Assembly (NCBI GenBank): GCA_021772985.1
Contig: JAJFKX010000005.1
Span: forward strand, 1 to 64,000
DNA length: 64,000 bases
DNA from: Gammaproteobacteria bacterium
GTDB taxonomy: Bacteria > Pseudomonadota > Gammaproteobacteria > Xanthomonadales > Wenzhouxiangellaceae
Direction: 5' to 3'
Part shown: positions 1 through 8,405 of the stretch, piece by piece
Layout of the letters: every line of letters starts with the position of its first letter
Position numbering within the stretch: the first letter of the stretch is position 1
Position numbers and translations under genes: made by a program
The notes under the pieces: generated by a model
Told to the model about the DNA's origin: nothing
Seen by the model: the letters and a program-made list of their open reading frames with translations, nothing else
Databases searched by the model: none

Positions 1-1
1 G

Positions 2-145
2 CGTACTGACTGGGGGCAGGTGATTATCGATTTGAATTGTGACCAGGGTACGGCGATGTACAACTCCAGTATCCCTGAGTTTGGCAGTGGAGTGTTGGAT
101 TTATCACGTCTAACCACAATTGCCGGTGTTGGCTGTACGCAGTAA
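2..145 (+). CDS. C-terminal end of a secreted protein with the M14-peptidase beta-module (partial)
   Basis: The reading frame is open from the left edge of the window and ends at TAA, giving 47 residues. They match the last 47 residues of the M14 peptidase encoded 3.8 kb downstream at 40 of 47 positions, including the start RTDWGQVIIDLNCDQG and the end SRLTTIAG. The two DNA copies differ at many third codon positions, so this is not a very recent duplication. The missing part is probably another M14 peptidase or another exported enzyme with the same C-terminal module; the enzyme type cannot be told from this fragment. About 165 bases without a gene separate it from the next reading frame. Confidence 0.8.
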   Translation, partial: RTDWGQVIIDLNCDQGTAMYNSSIPEFGSGVLDLSRLTTIAGVGCTQ

Positions 146-312
146 TACAGTCAACCCATAAGACAAACCAATCACCTCATTACATGATGGGGCGCGAACA
201 ATCACGCTGTCGTCCGGTGTTTAATAGTTATCGTCAGGTTCGTAGTAAAACTGCTGAACTTTGCCTGTTTTACTATTGAGCAGAAAGCTGCAGCAAAATT
301 CGAGAGAAAATA

Positions 313-1362
313 ATGTCTACCGATGCCATCAAATTGCCTTTTATCAAACTCGTTTACTGGCTTTGTTTGTTGATCACCTCTTTTACCGTGCAAGCCACAA
401 CGGTCATCACCACATTCGACAGCAACACCCTTTCGAGAGTGCAAATCAGCCAGCTTATCTCACCGGAAATTACTCGTCGCAAGACCAGCGAATTTGCCAA
501 CTGGTTAAACTTTGCCCCCGTTCCGGATGCCATTAATCTGGTCCATGGGCTGATTGCCGATCCGGATATGGATATTGTCCAAAAGGAAGCAATCCTGTTA
601 CGTCTAACCAAGCACCTGCGCAGCACCACACCCACTCCAGCAGATCGTGCCGTAATGCTGGAGCTGACCGCTTATGAAAGCAGGGTGATGACTGAGCACC
701 ATGATGACCCCCGGCTTACCGAACCAGCATTTAATATCGCCGCCAGTGCCAAAGGCGCGCTCAATGAATGGCGCTATCAGGCAATCAGTGCTGAGATGAG
801 TGGCGCCAATATCATGCAAATGTGGCATGCCGCAGATAACAAACAAAAGCGGTACATATTAGCCGGTCTGCGTAGTGGCCAAATACCCCAGTCAACACTT
901 GCTGGTGTGCATGCCGTTACCTTGCAACACAAACTGGAGCACCCGGACCTTGCCATGGCGGCAGCAATCGGCAGTGGCGATCTGCAAGTGGCCACCCCAA
1001 TGGGTTCAATGGTCACACCGCATATGGCATTGGATATGCTTAAAACTGTTGCTTCTGGTCACAATCCATTCAACGATGAGACCACCAGCGAGCTGTTGCA
1101 ATCGATCAGCCAACACGCTGATCCAGCGATCGCCGGCCTGGCATTAAATGCGTTGGCCAGACAGCAGCCGGATTCAGCTGCTATTGCTGGATTGGTCGCT
1201 CAACTGGGCGACCAGGTCAGTGGTGTTAGTGCTGCGATGACACTCGCTCAAGTGCTGACGGATAACCAGTTGCAGGAATTACAATCTTCCACTGACCACC
1301 ACAATAAACTTCTGCAGGCTCGAATTAAACTGATCCAGCAACTGCGAACGGAGCTGAAATAA
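313..1362 (+). CDS. exported alpha-helical protein of unknown function
   Basis: This 349-residue protein has an N-terminal hydrophobic stretch at residues 14-28 that looks like a signal peptide ending near VQA. The mature part is made of short amphipathic, Ala- and Leu-rich helices, such as the stretches around residues 270-310, and resembles HEAT-like helical repeat proteins, but I do not recognise a named family. Its stop codon overlaps the start of the next gene in a TAATG arrangement, so it is translationally coupled to the M14 carboxypeptidase and may be an exported partner, inhibitor or chaperone of it; that role is inference. A weak purine stretch (GAGAG) precedes the ATG. Confidence 0.65.
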   Translation: MSTDAIKLPFIKLVYWLCLLITSFTVQATTVITTFDSNTLSRVQISQLISPEITRRKTSEFANWLNFAPVPDAINLVHGLIADPDMDIVQKEAILLRLTKHLRSTTPTPADRAVMLELTAYESRVMTEHHDDPRLTEPAFNIAASAKGALNEWRYQAISAEMSGANIMQMWHAADNKQKRYILAGLRSGQIPQSTLAGVHAVTLQHKLEHPDLAMAAAIGSGDLQVATPMGSMVTPHMALDMLKTVASGHNPFNDETTSELLQSISQHADPAIAGLALNALARQQPDSAAIAGLVAQLGDQVSGVSAAMTLAQVLTDNQLQELQSSTDHHNKLLQARIKLIQQLRTELK

Positions 1363-3953
1363 TGGGTAATGCAGCCACTCGACTGAGCTTATTCCTGGCA
1401 TTGCTACTTGTTGCCAGTGTCTGTTCCGCGCAACGAATTGTACGCTGGACTGAAGGTCCGGGAGAGCTGGGGTTGGGATATCCAGTACCAATTCCGCAAA
1501 GTACACCACTGCCCTTTGATGGGTTTCGAAGCTACTTCGCCCTGCTCTCCAGGCATATGGACCTTGCCAATACACGTGCTGATATTACCAACTACATCAT
1601 CGGCAATACCGAAGCTGGGCGGGATATTCATATGTATGTGATGAGTGATCTTGATACATTGACCATGGATGGACGCATAGAGGGCAGCATGTTGATTAAC
1701 GGCGGTATGCATGCCCGTGAATGGCAAAGCCAGGAGGTGGTTACCGGGGTACTGGAACTGCTTGCTGATCAGGGTGAAGATCAATATTTCTACCAATACT
1801 TGATGGAAAACGTCAATATTGCGGTAATCCCGGTATTGAATATCGATGGTTTTTTACAGACCCAGCGTTTTCCATTAGCCAGTTATTTAGATAGTATCCC
1901 GCAGGCAACCATCAACTTTCCACGCGATGGCCGCATGCGGCGCAAAAACATGCGCGATGTCGATGAGGTTCTGGATACCGCCGACGATCATTTGCTTGGT
2001 GTTGACCTGAATCGCAACCATCCTCCATTTTGGGCGACCAGCCCACGTTCATCAGATGATCCCGAATCTGGTGTCTATCATGGCGAAGGCCCGTTTTCTG
2101 AAGGCGAAACCCTGGGCTTGGCTAACGCCCCAAATATGCTGATCCCCGGCTCGGATGATCTCAGCATTGGTGATCGACTAAGACTGTATTTTGATATTCA
2201 CTCATTTAGCCGGGTCATTGTCCCAACCGCCAATATGACTGAAGCTCTGATTGCCAATCAGCAGTCGGTTGCTGATACGTTTTCCAATCACCATAACAAC
2301 ATCCCTGATGGCCGGTTTTATGCAATAACACCGTTACCTACACTAGACACTGGTGTAGGTTTCAGTCCGGAATACTTTGCCGATGAGTTCATGATTCCAT
2401 CGTTTACCGTGGAAATGGAACCTCTATTCCCGGATGGTGGAGCCGAATATGGCGGTTTTGGTGGCTTTGGAAGTGGTTTTGTACTGCCCGAGTCCGATAT
2501 ACGTCGAGTCCGTGAAAACATGTCCGCCACTCTGGCTGCAACTGCTTATCATCAAGCGGGCCCTCCGGCTATACAACGCATCCGTGTTATCAAAGCTGAC
2601 AGCGGCGCGTTGCTGTTCCAATCACAACAACAGCGTTTGTCTGCTAACCAGTTAACTCGTGAAGTATTAGACTTACAAACGCAGGATCTGCAACCTGGTC
2701 AAAATTATCAAATGGAAATCAGCTTTGATAAGCCAATGCGATGGCTCGACAATGACAACAACATTGTCGCTTTTCCTGGTCAATCTGAAGACACTTTAGG
2801 TTTAAACCTGGCCCTGGAAACACCTGGCGGCAATTTAGACATCACTACTGAAAATATTCAGTGGCCTTTGGATTCAGGTTTCTTCAGTGGTGGTTTTCGA
2901 TACTACATGACTGACACCGTCGTTATTTCATTCTCAATCGATGACAGCACTGCTAACAGCCAATTGATTAACAACCAGATCGATGCCAGCATTGCTGTTA
3001 CCACCACCGATATGGTCGGTTTTGGATTGGACTCCAACCCTGCTACGCCAATTGATTTCCAAAACGGTGATTGGACCAACTACGAACTAGAGCCAGCACA
3101 AGGCTCGATCGGTTCAACTGATCGCAGTATCAATATTGCAGTCAGCACTGAACAACAAGATGCCATTTACAGCATCGACAACAGTGTCTCAGGCACCTGG
3201 CAGTCACTGTCACAAAACGGCATTGGCTATATCATCGAACGCCTCCCGGATGGACGTGTAGCTGTTTCATGGGCTACCTATGACGAACAAGGTAATCAGC
3301 GCTGGCTGGTCGGAGTTGGGCAGGTTATTGGCAACCGTATAGCGGTTGATAATTTGAGTTTCGCCACCGGCCCCAGCTTTGGGCCTGACTTTAACCCTGC
3401 AGATGTGGTTCGACAGACCCAGGTAGGCAGCCTGGAGTTCACCCTGACCGATTGTAATGCCGGCAGCGCAAATTTCGATGCCTTTGGCCAATCCGGTCAA
3501 TTCGATGATTTTGTACCCACTACCCAAATTGCCGGTATTGGTTGTCAAATTGATAACGTACAATTGCCGCCTTTGGCTTTTGCCAGTGGTACCTGGTTTG
3601 ACCTCACCCACAATGGCGAAGGTTTTACCATTCATGTATTACCTGATGGTCGAGTGATTGTGTATTGGTACACCTTTGACAGTGAAGGCAACCAGGTGTG
3701 GCTGATTGGCGTGGGTACTGTGGATACCAACAACCGCATTGTGATTGATAACATGCGGACCACCACCGGTGCTTTGTTCGGCAATGACTTTGATCAGAAT
3801 GATGTGGTGCGTACCGATTGGGGCCAAGTCATTATCGACCTGAACTGTGATCAGGGTACTGCGATGTATAACTCCAGTTTGCCAGCGTTCGGTAGTGGTC
3901 TATTGAATTTGAGTCGGTTGACAACTATTGCAGGCATTAACTGTCCGCAGTAA
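1362..3953 (+). CDS. secreted M14-family zinc carboxypeptidase with two C-terminal repeat modules
   Basis: This 863-residue protein starts with a signal peptide (hydrophobic residues 8-22, ending SVCSA). A zinc carboxypeptidase domain follows. The first zinc ligands are H117 and E120 in GMHAREW, the substrate-binding D-x-N-R motif is at 215-218, the third zinc ligand is H280 in YFDIHSF, and the likely catalytic glutamate is E351 in FTVEMEP. All expected active-site residues are present, so it should cut C-terminal residues from peptides outside the cytoplasm. After a beta-rich linker there are two copies of a roughly 120-residue module at about 610-735 and 745-863. Each starts SGTW, contains LPDGRV then a WLxGVG segment, and ends TTxIAGxxC. 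The module may serve in anchoring, secretion or substrate binding. It follows the upstream gene by a one-base overlap. Confidence 0.9.
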   Translation: MGNAATRLSLFLALLLVASVCSAQRIVRWTEGPGELGLGYPVPIPQSTPLPFDGFRSYFALLSRHMDLANTRADITNYIIGNTEAGRDIHMYVMSDLDTLTMDGRIEGSMLINGGMHAREWQSQEVVTGVLELLADQGEDQYFYQYLMENVNIAVIPVLNIDGFLQTQRFPLASYLDSIPQATINFPRDGRMRRKNMRDVDEVLDTADDHLLGVDLNRNHPPFWATSPRSSDDPESGVYHGEGPFSEGETLGLANAPNMLIPGSDDLSIGDRLRLYFDIHSFSRVIVPTANMTEALIANQQSVADTFSNHHNNIPDGRFYAITPLPTLDTGVGFSPEYFADEFMIPSFTVEMEPLFPDGGAEYGGFGGFGSGFVLPESDIRRVRENMSATLAATAYHQAGPPAIQRIRVIKADSGALLFQSQQQRLSANQLTREVLDLQTQDLQPGQNYQMEISFDKPMRWLDNDNNIVAFPGQSEDTLGLNLALETPGGNLDITTENIQWPLDSGFFSGGFRYYMTDTVVISFSIDDSTANSQLINNQIDASIAVTTTDMVGFGLDSNPATPIDFQNGDWTNYELEPAQGSIGSTDRSINIAVSTEQQDAIYSIDNSVSGTWQSLSQNGIGYIIERLPDGRVAVSWATYDEQGNQRWLVGVGQVIGNRIAVDNLSFATGPSFGPDFNPADVVRQTQVGSLEFTLTDCNAGSANFDAFGQSGQFDDFVPTTQIAGIGCQIDNVQLPPLAFASGTWFDLTHNGEGFTIHVLPDGRVIVYWYTFDSEGNQVWLIGVGTVDTNNRIVIDNMRTTTGALFGNDFDQNDVVRTDWGQVIIDLNCDQGTAMYNSSLPAFGSGLLNLSRLTTIAGINCPQ

Positions 3954-4016
3954 GTAAAACTTCCATCTATTCCGGGCAGTGGCTACACTGCCCGATTATC
4001 ATCGACAGAACATACA

Positions 4017-4583
4017 TTGTTAAACAAACTTAATCACCTGCGACGCTTCTGGTTGGCCTGGTTACGCAACCCCGGCTCGGTTGGTGCGGTGGCACCCAGC
4101 AGCCCTGCACTGGCGAAGGCCATGATCAAGTCACTTGGGGATATTCCCAAGGGTGATATTCTTGAATTAGGCCCTGGCACCGGCGCCATTACCAGCTTCA
4201 TCATGGAGCTGACGGGCCGTCATGTCATTGCCCTGGAAAAAGACCAGCAAATGGCTGACAGGTTGAAACAGCAATGGCCTGAATTAGAAGTTCTGCAGGG
4301 TGATGCCCAGCATATCCCTGATTTACTGGCAGGTAGGAGCATAGCAGCGGTCGTATCGGGATTACCGTTACTGAATATGCCGCATGAGGTTCGCAAAAAT
4401 ATTATTGCAGGCGCATTTGAAGCTATGCCACCGGATGGCGTAATGGTGCAGTTCACCTATGGACCGAATCAGCCCATACCTGTGGAATTAACGGATGCTT
4501 TGAGTATCAAAGGTGAGCGTGGTGAAAAAACCTGGAACAATGTGCCGCCCGCTACGGTTTGGCGGTTCACTCAAACCAACTGA
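4017..4583 (+). CDS. SAM-dependent methyltransferase, phospholipid N-methyltransferase-like
   Basis: This class I methyltransferase of 188 residues has SAM-binding motif I as ILELGPGTGAITSFI near residues 49-63. The acidic residue of motif II lies in VIALEKD and the motif III region is in LEVLQGDAQ. The N-terminal WLRNPGSVGAVAPSSPALA segment is typical of PmtA/KsgA-like enzymes that methylate phosphatidylethanolamine or related substrates. The substrate is not proven here. The start used is a TTG with no clear ribosome binding site, and no in-frame ATG lies close by, so the exact N-terminus is uncertain. It converges with crcB, with only a few bases between the two stops. Confidence 0.75.
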   Translation: MLNKLNHLRRFWLAWLRNPGSVGAVAPSSPALAKAMIKSLGDIPKGDILELGPGTGAITSFIMELTGRHVIALEKDQQMADRLKQQWPELEVLQGDAQHIPDLLAGRSIAAVVSGLPLLNMPHEVRKNIIAGAFEAMPPDGVMVQFTYGPNQPIPVELTDALSIKGERGEKTWNNVPPATVWRFTQTN

Positions 4584-4587
4584 GTCA

Positions 4588-4980
4588 TCAAACCACTGAG
4601 TGCATCAACCACCAGCCTAAAAAAGCCACCCCCAGACAAATTAAGTTCTGTACCACAACATAGCCGATAACCACACCCAGGCCGGCCTGATCAAAAAGCC
4701 GCAAACTATCCACCGCAAAAGCAGAAAATGTAGTAAAAGCGCCTAGAAAACCTGCGGTAACAATTAATAATAAATGGTGGTCGATCATGTTCCTGGTAAA
4801 TGCCCACCCCATCAGCAAACCCGCAGCCAGACAACCCAGCATATTCACCAGCAAGGTTCCCGTTGGCCAGCTGATACCACCGATAACCAAACTATGTGAA
4901 GTGTTGGACCAGTGTGCTATACCATGCCGCAGCATTGCCCCAACGGCACCACCCAAACCGATCCACAATACCTGCGTCAT
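4588..4980 (-). CDS. crcB: fluoride ion channel CrcB/Fluc
   Basis: This is a small membrane protein of 130 residues with four hydrophobic segments. It has the family signatures GGAVGAMLRHGIAHW near the N-terminus, NMLGCLAAGLLMG in helix 2 and GFLGAFTTFSAFAVD in helix 3. Fluc proteins form dual-topology dimers that let fluoride leave the cell. A longer reading would begin at a TTG 12 bases upstream. I chose the ATG because it overlaps the TGA of the HIT-family gene in an ATGA arrangement, which points to translational coupling. No fluoride riboswitch was recognised upstream of the trio. Confidence 0.93.
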   Translation of the reverse strand: MTQVLWIGLGGAVGAMLRHGIAHWSNTSHSLVIGGISWPTGTLLVNMLGCLAAGLLMGWAFTRNMIDHHLLLIVTAGFLGAFTTFSAFAVDSLRLFDQAGLGVVIGYVVVQNLICLGVAFLGWWLMHSVV

Positions 4981-5342
4981 CCAGGCGGCCAATTGAGATT
5001 GCGGCCGGCCAAAAGGTGCAAATGAATATGAAACACTGTTTGCCCAGCTGCTTCATTGCAATTCATCACCACCCGGTAACCATCATCCGCATAGCCATGT
5101 TCCCTGGCAATAGCAGCAGCGGCGATCAATAATTCGCCGACTAATGAAGTGTGATCTGCACGGATATCATTAATCGTTCTGATATGTGTTTTAGGGATTA
5201 TCAGCACATGCAGCGGCGCTTGTGGATTAATATCACGAAAGCCCAGTACCGAGTCGGTTTCGTAAACGATATCTGCAGGGATTTCCCGGTTGATGATTTT
5301 TAAAAAAAGATCTTCTGACATAAGGTTTTCCGTTTCTCTCAT
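4977..5342 (-). CDS. HIT-family nucleotide hydrolase (HinT-like)
   Basis: This 121-residue protein is of normal size for the Hint branch. The histidine triad is H105-x-H107-x-H109 in TVFHIHLHLLAG. The N-terminal DLFLKIINREIPADIVYE and the central HVLIIPKTHI are typical of Hint proteins, which hydrolyse AMP-lysine or other AMP-linked substrates. The upstream ATG overlaps the TGA of the SDR gene (ATGA), so I used it; an internal ATG 21 bases downstream (MSEDLFL) would match the usual Hint N-terminus better and is a real alternative. The usual zinc-binding cysteines of some HIT proteins are absent. Confidence 0.9.
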   Translation of the reverse strand: MRETENLMSEDLFLKIINREIPADIVYETDSVLGFRDINPQAPLHVLIIPKTHIRTINDIRADHTSLVGELLIAAAAIAREHGYADDGYRVVMNCNEAAGQTVFHIHLHLLAGRNLNWPPG

Positions 5343-6079
5343 TCAGGTTGATGTGAAGGCATCTTCAGGGTTTGCAGCTCAGCTGACAAGTTGTTTGTCT
5401 GCAGCCAGTTGATCAACTCAGCAGCACAGACTATTGGGTCAGGCCAAGTTTCCGGACTTATCGCCGGCCAGATATCCATCCGCAAAGCAGTTCGCATGGC
5501 GCCTGGGTGGCACAACAGAAAACGCAGCCTGGTGTTGGCCAGTTCTTCTGCCCACTGTTGGGCCAGTGCTATCAAACCGCTTTGAGCTACTCCATAAGCA
5601 CCCCAATACGCCTGATTGACCGTTTCAGGCTCGTTCACACAAAATACCACCCTGCCGGATGCCGCCTGCAGCAATGATGCCAGACAGGCCTGTAACAGCA
5701 ATTGCGGACCGCCCAGATTAGCATGCAACTCCAGCAGCCAGTCACGACTATGGGTTTGATGCATGGGCCGTAAACCACCGGATTGTGCCTGACACAAAAC
5801 CACCGCATCCAAGCGTGAATGTGCAGCGTTGATTGCTTCCATCATCACCTCGTAATCGCTCGGTGCAGCACCGGCCAGATCCAATGGATAGATGGATACT
5901 GCTGCATCCGTTATAGTTTCCAGTTCATCGGCCAACTGCTCCAAACCTCGTCGGTTCTTATCCAGCAAAATCAATTGCGGAGGCCTTGCCTGTTGTGATA
6001 CCAACTTAGCCAGCGCACTGCCCAACCCACCTGCTGCACCGATCACCAACCATACCTGTTGTTGATTGTTATTAGTCAT
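5339..6079 (-). CDS. short-chain dehydrogenase/reductase-like protein with degenerate active site
   Basis: This SDR-fold protein has 246 residues from the ATG used here; a longer reading starts at a TTG and is less likely. The cofactor loop is G14-x3-G18-x-G20 in VIGAAGGLGSA, and the overall sequence recalls the YciK branch. The catalytic pattern is damaged. The Tyr-x3-Lys motif reads Y162-G-V-A-Q166, so the lysine is glutamine. The structural NNAG motif reads CQAQ, and no serine sits at the expected place in GRVVFCVNEP. It may bind a dinucleotide without acting as a normal oxidoreductase. It is the first gene of an ATGA-linked trio with the HIT protein and CrcB. Confidence 0.8.
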   Translation of the reverse strand: MTNNNQQQVWLVIGAAGGLGSALAKLVSQQARPPQLILLDKNRRGLEQLADELETITDAAVSIYPLDLAGAAPSDYEVMMEAINAAHSRLDAVVLCQAQSGGLRPMHQTHSRDWLLELHANLGGPQLLLQACLASLLQAASGRVVFCVNEPETVNQAYWGAYGVAQSGLIALAQQWAEELANTRLRFLLCHPGAMRTALRMDIWPAISPETWPDPIVCAAELINWLQTNNLSAELQTLKMPSHQPE

Positions 6080-6203
6080 AACGCGACATAATGCCGAAAA
6101 AATGGCTGGATGCAATCATTCCGGGATAAACCTGCCGCTTAATAGTTGACCCGGAGGCCAGAAACGGTAATCCTTGTACGAATGTACATTTGAGATAGAT
6201 TTT

Positions 6204-7832
6204 ATGAGTTCAGTAGCCCCAACCGCCGACATTCTCGAGCAAGACCAGCTATTCGGCCATCCGAAAGGACTGTACATTTGCTTCGCCACCGAACTGTGGG
6301 AACGATTCTCGTTCTACGGTATGAAGTACCTGCTTTTACTGTATTTAACCAAATACCATTTGTTCACTGATGCTATGGGTCTGGATGTTCTGGGTGCCTA
6401 CGCCGGATTGGTTTATGCGCTACCGGTTATCGGCGGAATGCTGGCAGATCGCTATCTCGGCTTCCGTAAAGCGGTAGTATTTGGCGGCATTATGTTGTCA
6501 TTAGGACATGTACTGATGGCGGTTGAGGGACATCAGGCAATTAACTATGCTGCCGGCACGGTGTTATCTGAGGCGCTGACATTGGTAGACGGCACAGTGT
6601 TGGCAGCAGGCACTACATTAGCAGAGAACATAGTCATTCGAGATGTTGCCGCGCTGGATGTATTCTATTTTGCGCTGGCATTGATCGTGATGGGTGTTGG
6701 TTTTCTGAAACCCAATATTTCCACCATTGTTGGCCGTTTATATGAACAAGGCGACGCACGTCGTGACTCCGGGTTCACCATTTTCTACATGGGCATTAAC
6801 ATCGGCTCGTTCACCGCTACATTATTGTGTGGCTGGTTGGGTGAAACCTATGGCTGGGGTTATGGCTTCGGTGCCGCCGGCATCGGCATGATTCTCGGCC
6901 TGATTACTTTCCTGTGGGGACAAAAATACCTGTACGGTCATGCTGAACCGAGTGACCCAGAACGTCTGAAGGAATCCGCGCTGGGTCCAATTAATAAAGA
7001 ATGGGCTATTTACCTGGGTTCCATGGTTGCATTGGCAGCCGTCTGGTGGGTAGTGCAACGTGAACATGTGGTCCACACCGGACAATATGTAATGCTGGTG
7101 ATGGCGGGCTCAGGTTTGCTGGGTTATGCCTTTTTGAAAGCTACCCGGGAAGAGTTTCACCGCATGATCGTGTTGGTGGTGCTGATTGCCTCCACCATCG
7201 TTTTCTGGGCTTTATTCGAACAATCCGCTAGTTCTATGACCTTATACGCTGATCGGGTAGTTGACCGGAATGTGCTGGGTGGTGAAGTCAGGGCCTCACA
7301 ATTCGGCTCCTTAAACGCAGGTTTTATTATTCTGCTGGCACCGGTTTTCGCCGGGTTATGGATCTGGTTATCGAAGCGCGGCTGGGAGCCTTCTACTCCC
7401 GTTAAATTCGGCTTGGGCATACTCCAGGCTGGTTTGGGTTTTGGCGTCTTGGTTTTTGGTGCACAGTTCCCCAACGAAGCTGGTCAGGTTGCTGCTATTT
7501 GGCTGGTATTGGCTTATTTGCTGCATACCACTGGTGAGCTGTGTCTTTCACCTGTTGGTTTGTCTGCGGTGACCAAACTGGCGGTACCCAAAGTAGTGGG
7601 AGCAGCCATGGGAACCTGGTTCCTGGCAACAGCATTATCTGAAACATTGGCTACTCGTATGTCAAAATGGGCGGCCATTGATACTGCGGAAGGTGAAGTT
7701 CAAGATGTTGCCGCGGCACTGGCCACCTATACCGACCTATTCCAGTTCCTGATGTGGTTTGGCATCGGTGCCGGTATAGTTATGTTTATCATTTCGCCGC
7801 TGCTCAGAAAAGGCATGCACGGTATCCATTAA
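6204..7832 (+). CDS. POT/PTR2-family proton-coupled oligopeptide transporter
   Basis: This integral membrane protein of 542 residues has about 12 to 14 hydrophobic segments. The E-x-x-E-R-F proton-coupling motif is visible in ELWERFSFYGMKYLL in the first helix, and the PTR2 signature GFTIFYMGINIGSF follows FLKPNISTIVGRLY. These features place it in the major-facilitator POT family that imports di- and tripeptides with protons. A longer frame begins at TTG; I chose the ATG giving MSSVAPTAD, which matches normal family N-termini. It is divergent from the SDR gene, with about 120 bases between them for promoters, and is followed directly by a strong terminator. Confidence 0.92.
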   Translation: MSSVAPTADILEQDQLFGHPKGLYICFATELWERFSFYGMKYLLLLYLTKYHLFTDAMGLDVLGAYAGLVYALPVIGGMLADRYLGFRKAVVFGGIMLSLGHVLMAVEGHQAINYAAGTVLSEALTLVDGTVLAAGTTLAENIVIRDVAALDVFYFALALIVMGVGFLKPNISTIVGRLYEQGDARRDSGFTIFYMGINIGSFTATLLCGWLGETYGWGYGFGAAGIGMILGLITFLWGQKYLYGHAEPSDPERLKESALGPINKEWAIYLGSMVALAAVWWVVQREHVVHTGQYVMLVMAGSGLLGYAFLKATREEFHRMIVLVVLIASTIVFWALFEQSASSMTLYADRVVDRNVLGGEVRASQFGSLNAGFIILLAPVFAGLWIWLSKRGWEPSTPVKFGLGILQAGLGFGVLVFGAQFPNEAGQVAAIWLVLAYLLHTTGELCLSPVGLSAVTKLAVPKVVGAAMGTWFLATALSETLATRMSKWAAIDTAEGEVQDVAAALATYTDLFQFLMWFGIGAGIVMFIISPLLRKGMHGIH

Positions 7833-7840
7833 TAAAATCT

Positions 7841-7867
7841 GCGGGCGGCCTAGCCGCCCGCTTTTTT
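7841..7867 (+). terminator. Rho-independent terminator of the peptide transporter gene
   Basis: A perfect 9-base-pair GC stem (GCGGGCGGC with GCCGCCCGC) has a CTA loop and is followed by six T residues. It starts 8 bases after the transporter stop codon. The next gene begins 4 bases after the T run. Confidence 0.95.
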
Positions 7868-7871
7868 ACTT

Positions 7872-8156
7872 ATGCCAATTTACGAATACCAAGCCAAATC
7901 TGAAGACGCTTCCTGTGACTTTTGCCGGGCCGGTTTTGAGCGCCTGCAAAAACTTGCAGATGCCGCAGTATTGGCCTGTCCTCAATGCAGTCACCCGGTA
8001 AGACGGGTGATATCCGCACCCAATGTACAAAGCAGCAGTACCGATGCTCTAAAACCAAAAAATGTTGAAAAACATGGTTTTACCCAATACCGCAAGGTAG
8101 GTAAAGGAAAATATGAGAAGACGGCTGGAAAAGGGCCTAAAAAGATCAGCGCCTAA
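7872..8156 (+). CDS. FmdB-family zinc-ribbon protein
   Basis: This 94-residue protein begins MPIYEYQAKSED, the usual start of FmdB-type regulatory proteins. Two Cys pairs, C15-x2-C18 and C36-x2-C39, form the predicted zinc ribbon. The C-terminal third is basic and Lys-rich and probably disordered. FmdB proteins were named from a formamidase regulator, but most have no known role. Its ATG follows the transporter terminator by only 4 bases, so its transcript either reads through that terminator or starts within a few bases of the ATG. Confidence 0.88.
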   Translation: MPIYEYQAKSEDASCDFCRAGFERLQKLADAAVLACPQCSHPVRRVISAPNVQSSSTDALKPKNVEKHGFTQYRKVGKGKYEKTAGKGPKKISA

Positions 8157-8365
8157 ATAGGTTGATCATCGATACAATCGCCTCTTTCTGCTATGACCGC
8201 GGATTACACCAGCCTATAAGCTCTGATTGTAGCTGCGAATTCCACCCAAGACACGCATCGAATTTCTAAATCGACTGTCCCTGCAATCAATTCCAACAAC
8301 TGTGACCGTAACCTCTGATATAACCAAACAGTTGTAGTCAGCAATAATCGTCATTCACAATACAT

Positions 8366-8405
8366 CTATCTGAAACCTTTTTGCAGTTGCTGTGTATTTA
8401 TCAGT
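8366..8405 (+). promoter_or_regulatory. possible autoregulatory ECF-type promoter
   Basis: GAAACC at 8372-8377 resembles the -35 element of many ECF sigma factors. It is followed after about 16 bases by GTATTT just before the sigma gene ATG. If used, the transcript would have almost no leader. The rest of the 250-base gap before the sigma gene shows no gene or clear RNA structure. This is a weak call made only from sequence resemblance. Confidence 0.25.
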
